Shown piece after piece: positions 1 to 6,814 of a stretch of 10,169 nt of DNA. The stretch is from B16-G9 sp964400655 (lineage in GTDB: Bacteria > Bacteroidota > Bacteroidia > Bacteroidales > F082), in the NCBI GenBank assembly GCA_964400655.1, contig CAYNVN010000109.1, positions 1 to 10,169 on the forward strand. The letters run 5' to 3'. Below the pieces are notes generated by a model. The model ran no database searches. It had not been told where the DNA came from and saw only the letters and a program-made list of their open reading frames with translations. A program made the translations under genes and the position numbers. How positions within the stretch are numbered: the stretch's first letter is position 1; every line of letters starts with the position of its first letter.

Positions 1-160
1 TATCAACAACGTTTTCGGAAAAAAACATACCGAACATTTTACAAACGGCATCAAACCGTTTGTTGACGATAAAAAGGTAATTCAAAAAGGTAACCTCTAT
101 ATTCTGTCGGATACCGGAAAACTCTTTGCCGACGGCATTGCCGCCGAAATATTTATGTAG
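1..160 (+). CDS. hemW: C-terminal fragment of HemW-like radical SAM heme chaperone (5' end outside window)
   Basis: The frame that starts at base 2 is open from the window edge to a TAG at 158-160 and gives the last 52 residues of a protein. The tail has the pattern of the HemW C-terminal winged-helix region: an FGKKH stretch, a short basic linker, a strand reading NLYILSDTGKLFADGI, and a hydrophobic end (AAEIFM). Bacteroidota HemW proteins end with a similar 'L..T..G...(A/S)DGI...LF' signature. HemW, formerly called oxygen-independent coproporphyrinogen oxidase-like, is a cytoplasmic radical SAM protein thought to deliver heme to membrane enzymes. The radical SAM CxxxCxxC motif would lie upstream and cannot be checked here. 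The gene converges on the PepSY gene with only 5 bases between stops. The call rests on recognising a short tail, so another winged-helix protein is possible. Confidence 0.72.
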   Translation, partial: INNVFGKKHTEHFTNGIKPFVDDKKVIQKGNLYILSDTGKLFADGIAAEIFM

Positions 161-165
161 AAGCT

Positions 166-723
166 TTAATAAAAATAGACCAGCAGATAAATTACCGGAA
201 TAATAATTCCTGCCAGCAGAAGCCAGATACCACGTTTTTTCAAACCGGTTTTACCACGGGGAATAAATATTCCGCCAACGGCCAAAACAATCAACGCGCC
301 CGCATAAATATCCGAAAACCACGTCCAGTACTTTATGGGGTTATAATGCAGATAATCCATTTCGCTAAAGAGGGGCCTGCGGCGGGTTTTTTCAATAATA
401 CCCTTTCCGGTGGACAAATCAACGGTAACCGTTCCGCCTTTGATAAAAACCTTCAGGTATTTACCTTTCGATGGAAAATAATGTTTTTTATAATTTTCTT
501 TTTCGCCGTAGTTATCCAACAAATCCAGCACTGCCTGTTTATCGGTTTCCCTGCTTAACCCTGTGGTTTGTATCTCCTGTGTGGTAATAATAAACTTGGG
601 ATCCCAGTCGTCAAGATGATTAAGGGCAATTCCCGAAATAGCATATATCAGGGTCATTCCGAAAAAGAAATAACCAAAATCGCGGTGGATGGCTCTGTTC
701 CACTTTCGCCATTTAAACGTCAT
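166..723 (-). CDS. PepSY-associated TM helix protein, 185 aa, last gene of an envelope operon
   Basis: This inner-membrane protein has three predicted helices, at about residues 16-36, 136-154 and 165-184. The N-terminus (RKWNRAIHRDFGY, then SGIALNHLDDWDP) is the recognisable start of the PepSY-associated TM family in Bacteroidota. The segment between helices 1 and 2 (about 40-130) is soluble and probably periplasmic; it contains a PepSY-like strand pair, including KVFIKGGTVTVDLSTGKG. His13, His36 and His126 lie at or near helix ends and are candidate metal or heme ligands; that is inference. At 185 residues it is much shorter than the four-helix PepSY_TM reductases of about 400-500 residues and resembles the short Bacteroidota form. 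It starts 9 bases after the stop of the barrel gene, so it is almost certainly cotranscribed with it. Its biochemical role is unknown; relatives often sit near iron, siderophore or copper genes. Confidence 0.85.
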   Translation of the reverse strand: MTFKWRKWNRAIHRDFGYFFFGMTLIYAISGIALNHLDDWDPKFIITTQEIQTTGLSRETDKQAVLDLLDNYGEKENYKKHYFPSKGKYLKVFIKGGTVTVDLSTGKGIIEKTRRRPLFSEMDYLHYNPIKYWTWFSDIYAGALIVLAVGGIFIPRGKTGLKKRGIWLLLAGIIIPVIYLLVYFY

Positions 724-732
724 AAAATGTAA

Positions 733-1269
733 TTAAAAATGAATTCGAAAGCCGGTACTTATCATCAGTCCGTTGGAATATACAGGTTGATTAACCGCTT
801 TATCGGCAATGGCACCGGTTCCTATTCCGCCTATTTCGATAAAATAATTTCCGCCTTGATAAAAGTAAAATTCAAAACCAAATACCCCGTATCCCCCGAA
901 TACAACACTTTCGGAGGAAAAATCATCAGAGGGGAAGAGGGCAATCATACCGCCTTCGCCGTATAATCTGATAAAATCCCCGATGATTCCGGCAACACCA
1001 ACCATTCCAAGCGAAACATTTGAATATGGTGACCAAACGGTAACATCGTCCGATACATGTTCGTTGAACATTAAATTTCCTCTTAACCGCAGGGCTACCC
1101 GTTTATTGGCAAAATAGGGAGTGGTAAAATTAAGGCCCAAACCAAAATCGTTTTGAAACTGATTCAGCTGAAACCCCATTGAAAAATCAGTACTGATTTT
1201 TTTCTCCTGGGCATTGGTAACTCCTGTAAGCACAAATATTATCAATGCAAAAAAAGCAAGTTTTTTCAT
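733..1269 (-). CDS. Small secreted outer-membrane beta-barrel-like protein, 178 aa
   Basis: I choose the ATG at 1267-1269, which gives MKKLAFFALIIFVLTGVTNA, a standard Sec signal peptide with likely cleavage before Q21. An in-frame GTG six codons upstream would put charged residues ahead of a normal signal peptide and is less likely. The mature part alternates polar and hydrophobic residues with many Gly and aromatic residues (for example MGFQLNQFQNDFGLGLNF, VFGGYGVFGFEFYFY), and the protein ends in GFRIHF with a terminal Phe, as many outer-membrane barrels do. The size suits an eight-strand barrel. I do not recognise a specific family. It lies 22 bases after the OB-fold gene and 9 bases before the PepSY gene, in the middle of the operon. 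It could be a small porin-like or structural barrel; no function can be assigned from sequence. Confidence 0.75.
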   Translation of the reverse strand: MKKLAFFALIIFVLTGVTNAQEKKISTDFSMGFQLNQFQNDFGLGLNFTTPYFANKRVALRLRGNLMFNEHVSDDVTVWSPYSNVSLGMVGVAGIIGDFIRLYGEGGMIALFPSDDFSSESVVFGGYGVFGFEFYFYQGGNYFIEIGGIGTGAIADKAVNQPVYSNGLMISTGFRIHF

Positions 1270-1291
1270 TGTAATACCTTTTAGCACAAAT

Positions 1292-1846
1292 TTATTTAAT
1301 AACCTTATATGAAATTGCCTCTACGGAGTAATAAGATAAATGATCTTTGCCTGAATCTTTGAGTTTTTTGCGAAGGTTTTCAATTTGTTTTAACCGGTCT
1401 TCGGTACTGTGCTCTTCTTTATTGCCTTTGTGCTCACCGTCGCCCATGTGTATTTCCGATTCTTCCTTCGAGTCGGCTTTTACCTTTTCTTCCATCTCGA
1501 TAAGGTAATCTTCATCAAGGCGGAACTCTTTTACAATACCGGTAACTTCAACCGTTTCACCTACCATATCCTGTTTAAAGGCTGCCAGCTCTTCATTGGG
1601 AACTATTTTAACACGGGCATCCGAATTTTCATCAACCAAAAACATCTTTTTGCCGCCATGTTCACAAACATGATCAACAATACCTTTTAAAACAATGGTT
1701 TTATCAACCAATTCTGGCGCTTTCTTTTTAAAATCGCTCAATTTTACGTTGGTAACTTTATCTTTCGATAAACCGGAAACGGCATAAACATTAAACGATG
1801 TAAACATCATTATCATCGACCAGGTAAAAAGCAAAATTTTCTTCAT
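1292..1846 (-). CDS. Secreted OB-fold protein with Cys-x-His-Gly-Gly motif, 184 aa
   Basis: An N-terminal signal peptide covers residues 1-22 (MKKILLFTWSMIMMFTSFNV, then YA). The core, about 30-120, looks like a small OB-fold: 'DKTIVLKGIVDHVCEHGGKK' followed by MFLVDENSDARVKIVP and 'GETVEVTGIVKEFRLDEDYLIEME'. The pattern 'G.V.HVC.HGGK..FL' recurs in periplasmic OB-fold proteins of Bacteroidota; Cys61 and His63 could bind a metal, though this is inference. A charged, His/Glu/Lys-rich linker (about 124-150) leads to a short helix (EDRLKQIENLRKKLKDSG) and a final strand. There is no lipobox, so the product should be soluble in the periplasm. It is the first gene of the three-gene operon and sits directly behind a strong promoter. 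Function is unknown; a role in metal or heme handling with the PepSY protein is only suggested by the motif and neighbours. Confidence 0.75.
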   Translation of the reverse strand: MKKILLFTWSMIMMFTSFNVYAVSGLSKDKVTNVKLSDFKKKAPELVDKTIVLKGIVDHVCEHGGKKMFLVDENSDARVKIVPNEELAAFKQDMVGETVEVTGIVKEFRLDEDYLIEMEEKVKADSKEESEIHMGDGEHKGNKEEHSTEDRLKQIENLRKKLKDSGKDHLSYYSVEAISYKVIK

Positions 1847-1882
1847 AATTGTGAGAATTTTAATTAATTGTTAATTGGCTCA

Positions 1883-1912
1883 CAAAAATAGAAAGTTATA
1901 TCAATAAACCAA
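1883..1912 (-). promoter_or_regulatory. Bacteroidota-type promoter of the OB-fold/barrel/PepSY operon
   Basis: Read on the minus strand, TTG (1912-1910) is followed after 19 bases by TATTTTTG (1890-1883), an exact match to the Bacteroidota -7 consensus TAnnTTTG with the expected -33/-7 spacing. Transcription should start near 1875, leaving a leader of about 30 nt before the ATG at 1846. The leader contains AT-rich, partly symmetric sequence (1861-1877, ATTAATTGTTAATT) that could be an operator, but this is not distinctive. Confidence 0.65.
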
Positions 1913-1941
1913 CATATTTTTTAATAATTACCTGTTGGCCG

Positions 1942-1972
1942 CCGGTTAAAAGCGCTTCAACAAAGCAACCGG
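1942..1972 (-). terminator. Hairpin directly after the large T9SS gene, possible weak terminator
   Basis: The inverted repeat CCGGTT (1942-1947) / AACCGG (1967-1972) continues inward, after a 6-nt bulge, as GCTT (1954-1957) / AAGC (1963-1966) around a 5-nt loop. It begins one base beyond the stop codon of the minus-strand gene. No T-run follows it in the minus direction, so it is not a classical intrinsic terminator; it may only slow polymerase or protect the 3' end. Confidence 0.35.
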
Positions 1973-4900
1973 TTATTTTTTTACGACTTTTACCCTGTAC
2001 ACGGTTCCTGTTTCACTTTGTAGCTTAAGGATATATATTCCTGTTTGGTACGAACCAAGATCAAAATTAAAGGTACTGTTTCCTTTTAGAATGTTACCTT
2101 TTTTGAGCAACCTGCCCGAAACAGAATAAACCGAATAGCTGAACCCTGCTTTTGCAGGAAGCGAAACCGTAAACATTCCTGAGGTGGGAACAGGAAAAGC
2201 TATCAGGTCGTTGTATTTTTCCGAACAATTACCGGTGCCGGTAATATCGGTACAGCCTACCACACTAAATTCGGCAGCCGATGCCCATGGACCTCCGTTT
2301 ACTTCCGAAAGGGCCACCAATCTGAAATATTGACCCACCACTGCCGTATCAAATTCTATTTTTTGTGGGGCGGATGTATTGGTCCATGTTCCGGTACTTA
2401 CCGGTTCTCCCCAGTTTAACGAATCTTCGCTAATATACAGTTCATAATCTTTTATTCTGCCGTTTGGCCCGTCCTGCCGGGTATAATAGGTAAAGCTGTA
2501 AATCAGATAGGGTTGCCCCATATCAATTTGTATTTCATGGGGATAAGGATCGGTTCCGGTACTCCAGCGGGTATGCCATATGGTTGAAAAATCATCGTCA
2601 TAGGACATAATCGCTTTGCCGGGAAACCCCAGCTCTTCGCTGTCAACATAAATCAAGTGCCACATATCTTTCGGTACTTCTGCCGGATTGTTACAATCAT
2701 CAATGGAGGGACAGGTGGTGGTGGTTACCATATCTGTAATCTCTTTTTCGTAGTTAACGCCGTTTTGGGTAACCGTTAACTTAACCGTGTAGGAACCCGG
2801 GTTGCCTAACACCACTTTCGGATTACGAATATCGGCATTGCTTATATAAGCGGGGTCGGGTGAAATATCCCAATGCCAGGCTGCACCGGCATGTTTCATA
2901 ATGGAATGGTCATCAAAATACAATGTATCCGACATACAGTTGTAATGCTCCTTTTTTACCCACGGATTAACAATCGGTTTATAATTTGTATCGCTCATGG
3001 GCGATTCCCAAACACCTCCCGAACCGCCAACACGCAATTTTGCATCACGGTAAAACGGCATGGCAAGATTAACATAAAATCCTGCCGGGTAATTGTTATT
3101 AAACAGCACCCAGTCGGTCATACCCTGTTTGCGCATATATACTTTTGCCGTTTTATCGTAGCGGGCATTGGTAAACAAATAAACAATGTCGTTTCCGGCC
3201 GAGTCGGGTTGAACAACAATATCTTTGGTATATTCCGAAAGAGTTCCCGTCCAGTCTTCCCATGTATCACCGCCATCGGCAGATTTAAAAATTTTACCTA
3301 TATCGCCACTCCATGTTCCGTTTTGTAAACAGGCGTAAACGGTGTTTTCATCATTAGGGGAAATGGCAATAAAGGTTTTTCCTTTCCAGTTTGAGTTTCC
3401 GTAATTACCGCTTGTAAGCGATGGTTTATATTCCCATGTTTCACCTCCGTCGTTGGTGCGGTAAAGTCCTTTGTTTACAATGTCTGCATACAACACATCG
3501 GGATTGTGATAGCTTATTTGCAGATATCTGACCCTGTTACCGAAATCGTAAAGCAGGTCAAAGGTTTCTCCCATGTCGGTACTTTTCCAAAAACCGTTAC
3601 CCTCACCGAGGAAAACGGTACCGTAATAGTTGGTATGAAAAACCATATTGCCTCTGCGGCCGCCATATTCATCCATATTGGGATATTTCGTAAACAGGAA
3701 ACGTCCTTCCGGCGGGTCTTCAGCCGTAGGAGGCAAAATCCATCCGTTGCCCAAATCGTTAAAAGCGGCATACCGGCTTTTTCCTTTCATTATCCAACCT
3801 GTGGGCGATTCGGCACCTCCCATACGCAATGCTTTGGAATTATAAAAATCGGCAATGGCTGTATTTCCGTTATGATATCTTCCGCCCACCACAAGGTCTT
3901 CGTTCCATCCCTGATCAAATCCCCACATGTCGGAACCAATCAAACCGTTGTTTAATGCAAAATAGTTTTGCGTACTGCCAAAATCGTCGGTGGTTAAATA
4001 CATACCGCCGTCGCACGACATCCATGTATCACCGTCATCAAGCATTTTAATATCCTGAAAATCGGGGTGCACGCTAAACGGGCCGTAATATCCGCCAATG
4101 GCTGTAAAACTTGTTCCGCCGTTGGTTGACCGAAAAGAGGTGGTAGTTCCAACAAGTACCATGTTTTCGTTTAACGGCGAAACATCCAATACCAAATCGA
4201 AATAACCCTGACCGTTATCCATTTTAAATGCAGGTGTATTGCCGGTGGCAAGCAAACTCCACACACCGGTTGACAGGGTTTCTTTATACAAATAAGGTGT
4301 ATTGTTGGCACTGAGTAAAATGGCCAGTAATTTATCGGGATTGGCAGGTGTTACGGCAAGTAGTCCGCCGCTTTTGTTATAAATATTATTGGGAAAAGTT
4401 GTTTGTTCGGCAAATGTATTGCCTCCGTTTGTTGACTCTACGATTCTGAAATTAGCGCCGGCGATTGTTATACCGTAAACATAATTACTGTTGCCGGGTT
4501 TTATGGCCACATCATAGGTTTTTCGAGACCATTTACGTTCCCAGCTTTGACCGCCATCGGTACTTAGATACAATCCCGAATTGGCAGCGGCAAAAATTTT
4601 ATCGGAATTTTGCGGATCAATAATCAGCCGGTCGGCTTTAAACTGATTACCAACAGCAAGCAACGGAGTCCATGTAGTGCCACCATCGGTGGTTTTGTGC
4701 ACCTGATTTCCCGCTGCAACATAAACCATATCGGGGTTAACGGGATTGACAGCAACAGCGGTAATTCCTCCTCCAAAATAGTAATCACAGCCTAACAATT
4801 GCCATGTGTTACCTTTATCGGTGGTTTTATTCATAAAACCTGTTTCTGTACCGGCGTAAATAATATCGTGATTTGAAGGCGCTACATCAAACGAATATAC

Positions 4901-5377
4901 ATTAACCTGCCAGGCACAGGCATCGGGGGGTACAGATGAGCCCTGTTCATTAAGCCAGTATGTTTCTTTCGGGCCGAGAAACGACCATTGCGAATCACCG
5001 GTGCTGTTTCTAACCGCATTGTTTTTCTGAACCGCATACAATCGTTGATAATACTCATTCATATCGGGCAAAAAAACGGTTCCGTCATCTTTTACCCACT
5101 GTAAGAGATTTCTTTTCCATAATTTGTAATATCTAACCAGTGCTTTATCATCTTTTTGACTGGAATTATTGAATGCTTTAATCACTGCGTTGTAATTAAC
5201 CGGATATTGATACAGCATTTTACCCCAGCGGGGATAGCTGTTTTGATAAGCCGGTTTATAACTTTTTATCATTCCGGGCAAATCGTCGTAAGGGGTATAT
5301 TGTTGCTGAGCGTTGGTAAACGCATAAAAAAACAACCCGATAATTACTGCTAATGATTTGAAAAATACACGCTTCAT
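1973..5377 (-). CDS. Large T9SS-secreted multidomain protein: Asp-box beta-propeller, PKD-like, F5/8-type C, type A sorting domain (1134 aa)
   Basis: Residues 1-23 are a Sec signal peptide ending TNA before QQQ. About 130-790 is a beta-propeller region with eight clear Asp-boxes of the form (S/T)x(D/N)xGx(T/S)(W/F), at 185-192, 229-236, 272-279, 315-322, 417-424, 599-606, 641-648 and 699-706, plus a degenerate one at 462-469. This is the sortilin/VPS10 and BNR pattern. Repeated 'NP.NPD.VY.A' strands precede several boxes. About 800-885 looks like a PKD-type domain (WHWDISP, then GSYTVKLTVT). About 900-1040 is an F5/8-type C domain resembling CBM32 (TIWHTRWSTG, PHEIQIDMG, YELYISEDSLNWG, QYFRLVAL). 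About 1055-1134 is a T9SS type A sorting domain with a slightly variant start (FPVPTSG) and a typical GIYILKLQ...VKVVKK end. The protein should cross the outer membrane and be anchored or released. It sits alone, behind a divergent acyl-CoA dehydrogenase. It may bind glycans or act as an adhesin or structural protein; a GH74-like hydrolase cannot be excluded, since GH74 also uses Asp-box propellers. Confidence 0.9.
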   Translation of the reverse strand: MKRVFFKSLAVIIGLFFYAFTNAQQQYTPYDDLPGMIKSYKPAYQNSYPRWGKMLYQYPVNYNAVIKAFNNSSQKDDKALVRYYKLWKRNLLQWVKDDGTVFLPDMNEYYQRLYAVQKNNAVRNSTGDSQWSFLGPKETYWLNEQGSSVPPDACAWQVNVYSFDVAPSNHDIIYAGTETGFMNKTTDKGNTWQLLGCDYYFGGGITAVAVNPVNPDMVYVAAGNQVHKTTDGGTTWTPLLAVGNQFKADRLIIDPQNSDKIFAAANSGLYLSTDGGQSWERKWSRKTYDVAIKPGNSNYVYGITIAGANFRIVESTNGGNTFAEQTTFPNNIYNKSGGLLAVTPANPDKLLAILLSANNTPYLYKETLSTGVWSLLATGNTPAFKMDNGQGYFDLVLDVSPLNENMVLVGTTTSFRSTNGGTSFTAIGGYYGPFSVHPDFQDIKMLDDGDTWMSCDGGMYLTTDDFGSTQNYFALNNGLIGSDMWGFDQGWNEDLVVGGRYHNGNTAIADFYNSKALRMGGAESPTGWIMKGKSRYAAFNDLGNGWILPPTAEDPPEGRFLFTKYPNMDEYGGRRGNMVFHTNYYGTVFLGEGNGFWKSTDMGETFDLLYDFGNRVRYLQISYHNPDVLYADIVNKGLYRTNDGGETWEYKPSLTSGNYGNSNWKGKTFIAISPNDENTVYACLQNGTWSGDIGKIFKSADGGDTWEDWTGTLSEYTKDIVVQPDSAGNDIVYLFTNARYDKTAKVYMRKQGMTDWVLFNNNYPAGFYVNLAMPFYRDAKLRVGGSGGVWESPMSDTNYKPIVNPWVKKEHYNCMSDTLYFDDHSIMKHAGAAWHWDISPDPAYISNADIRNPKVVLGNPGSYTVKLTVTQNGVNYEKEITDMVTTTTCPSIDDCNNPAEVPKDMWHLIYVDSEELGFPGKAIMSYDDDFSTIWHTRWSTGTDPYPHEIQIDMGQPYLIYSFTYYTRQDGPNGRIKDYELYISEDSLNWGEPVSTGTWTNTSAPQKIEFDTAVVGQYFRLVALSEVNGGPWASAAEFSVVGCTDITGTGNCSEKYNDLIAFPVPTSGMFTVSLPAKAGFSYSVYSVSGRLLKKGNILKGNSTFNFDLGSYQTGIYILKLQSETGTVYRVKVVKK

Positions 5378-5496
5378 AATATAAATTTTTAATGAGCGAA
5401 AAATACGAAAAAAGAAACTACCGCATTTTCTTTTTTAGAATCAGTTCAAAAAAATATTTAACTATCTTGCTATCCAAAAAATAAAAACAGCTTACC

Positions 5497-6636
5497 ATGA
5501 ATTTTGAATTTACAGAAGAACAGGAAATGATTCGTCAGGCGGCCCGCGATTATGCACAACGGGAACTTTTGCAGGACGTTTTGGAAAGAGAAGAAAAAGC
5601 AGAATTTCCAACCATACATGTTAAAAACATGGCCGAACTCGGTTTTCTGGGTATGATGGTACCTCCGGAGTATGACGGAGGCGGAATGGATACGGTATCT
5701 TATGTGTTGGCCATGGAAGAGATTGCCAAGGTAGATGCTTCGGCAGCTGTTATCATGTCGGTTAATAATTCGTTGGTTTGTTACGGGTTAAACCGTTTTG
5801 GAAACGAAGAACAGAAACAAAAATTTTTAAAGCCGCTTGCCCGCGGCGAAGTTATCGGTGCATTTTTATTATCGGAACCCGAAGCGGGATCGGATGCTAC
5901 CCACCAGCATACCACCGCCGAAGATAAAGGCGATTACTACCTGATTAACGGCACCAAAAACTGGATAACCAATGCAAATTCGGCATCCACATATATTGTA
6001 ATAGCCCAAACCCACCCCGAAAAAAAACACCGGGGCATTAATGCCTTTATTGTTGATAAAAACAGTCAGGGAATTACTTTGGGGCCTCACGAAAATAAAA
6101 TGGGAATGCGCAGTTCCGACACCCATTCGGTGATGTTTCAGGATGTGAAGGTACCGAAGGAAAATCGCATTGGTGAAGATGGTTTCGGTTTTAAATTTGC
6201 CATGATGGTTTTGGAAGCCGGACGTATAGGTATTGCATCGCAGGCATTGGGAATCGCATCGGGAGCCTTTGAACGTGCGGTAGCCTATGCCCAGGAGCGT
6301 AAAGCATTCGGCACCGAAATAGCCAACCATCAGGCCATTGCTTTTAAACTGTCGGATATGGCCGTAAAAATTGAAAATGCGCGTAACCTTTGTATCAAAG
6401 CCGCATGGTTAAAAGATAATCACAAACCCATTACCGTTGCCAGCGCCATGGCCAAACAATATGCCGCCGATATTGCCATGGAGGTAACCACCGAAGCGGT
6501 TCAAATTCACGGAGGTTACGGTTATGTTAAAGAGTATCATGTGGAACGTTTGATGCGCGAAGCCAAGCTTACTCAAATTTACGAAGGTACTTCGGAAGTA
6601 CAAAAAATCATTATTTCGAGAAGTGTATTGAAGTAA
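5497..6636 (+). CDS. Acyl-CoA dehydrogenase, short/medium-chain (butyryl-CoA dehydrogenase-like), 379 aa
   Basis: This FAD enzyme oxidises acyl-CoA to trans-2-enoyl-CoA and passes electrons to electron-transfer flavoprotein. All three domains are present: an N-terminal helical domain (1-120), a beta-barrel middle domain (about 121-225) and a C-terminal helical domain (226-379), at the normal family length. Visible signatures are LLSEPEAGSDA (124-134), the flavin-contacting NWIT (155-158), QERKAFG (266-272) and QIHGGYGYVKEYHVERLMRE (336-355), which matches the second family signature completely. Glu363 in IYEGTSEVQ is in the position of the catalytic base of short/medium-chain enzymes. The ATG at 5497 gives MNFEFTEEQEMIR, the expected start. 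The upstream spacer of 119 bp is shared with the divergent T9SS gene; I see no clean TAnnTTTG box (nearest: TATCTTGC, 5463-5470) and no Shine-Dalgarno. No etfAB or other beta-oxidation gene is adjacent. Chain-length specificity cannot be read with confidence. Confidence 0.95.
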   Translation: MNFEFTEEQEMIRQAARDYAQRELLQDVLEREEKAEFPTIHVKNMAELGFLGMMVPPEYDGGGMDTVSYVLAMEEIAKVDASAAVIMSVNNSLVCYGLNRFGNEEQKQKFLKPLARGEVIGAFLLSEPEAGSDATHQHTTAEDKGDYYLINGTKNWITNANSASTYIVIAQTHPEKKHRGINAFIVDKNSQGITLGPHENKMGMRSSDTHSVMFQDVKVPKENRIGEDGFGFKFAMMVLEAGRIGIASQALGIASGAFERAVAYAQERKAFGTEIANHQAIAFKLSDMAVKIENARNLCIKAAWLKDNHKPITVASAMAKQYAADIAMEVTTEAVQIHGGYGYVKEYHVERLMREAKLTQIYEGTSEVQKIIISRSVLK

Positions 6637-6682
6637 TTATTTTTAGTTCCGTTATCATTAATAAATATTAATGTTTGTAATC

Positions 6683-6746
6683 ATACGAGATTTAACTATG
6701 TTATGACGAAAAATCAAAACATAGTTAAATTCCCGTATATTTTTTT
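6683..6746 (+). terminator. Strong hairpin terminator between convergent genes
   Basis: A perfect 12-bp inverted repeat, TTTAACTATGTT (6691-6702) and AACATAGTTAAA (6718-6729), surrounds a 15-nt loop. It extends outward through a short imperfect internal loop (AGA / TTCC) to ATACG (6683-6687) paired with CGTAT (6734-6738). A run of seven T (6740-6746) follows on the plus strand, as expected for intrinsic termination after the acyl-CoA dehydrogenase. It lies between convergent genes, so it may also stop minus-strand transcripts from lutB, although no comparable T-run lies on that side. Confidence 0.75.
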
Positions 6747-6814
6747 ATACTTATTTGTCAATTAATATTTAGGGTAAGCAACGTAAGCTATAAAACAATT
6801 ATCAGCGAAATTAT

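Noticed and set aside
1270..1287. Upstream GTG start for the beta-barrel protein, adding MLKGIT
   Set aside because: The ATG at 1267-1269 begins a perfect signal peptide; the extra residues would only disturb it.
1942..1980. Reading the 1942-1972 hairpin as a plus-strand terminator, because it is followed by TTATTTTTTTA
   Set aside because: No plus-strand gene lies upstream, and the T-rich bases are the Lys codons and stop of the minus-strand gene.
2873..3955. Plus-strand open frames of about 150 codons antisense to the large T9SS gene (2873-3328 and 3506-3955)
   Set aside because: The minus-strand protein is continuous and shows repeated Asp-boxes through this region; the plus-strand translations look random.
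5869..6330. A 153-codon open frame antisense to the acyl-CoA dehydrogenase
   Set aside because: It lies wholly inside a gene with full family signatures, has no coherent domain and is rich in Phe, Gly and Cys, as expected for a reverse-complement shadow.
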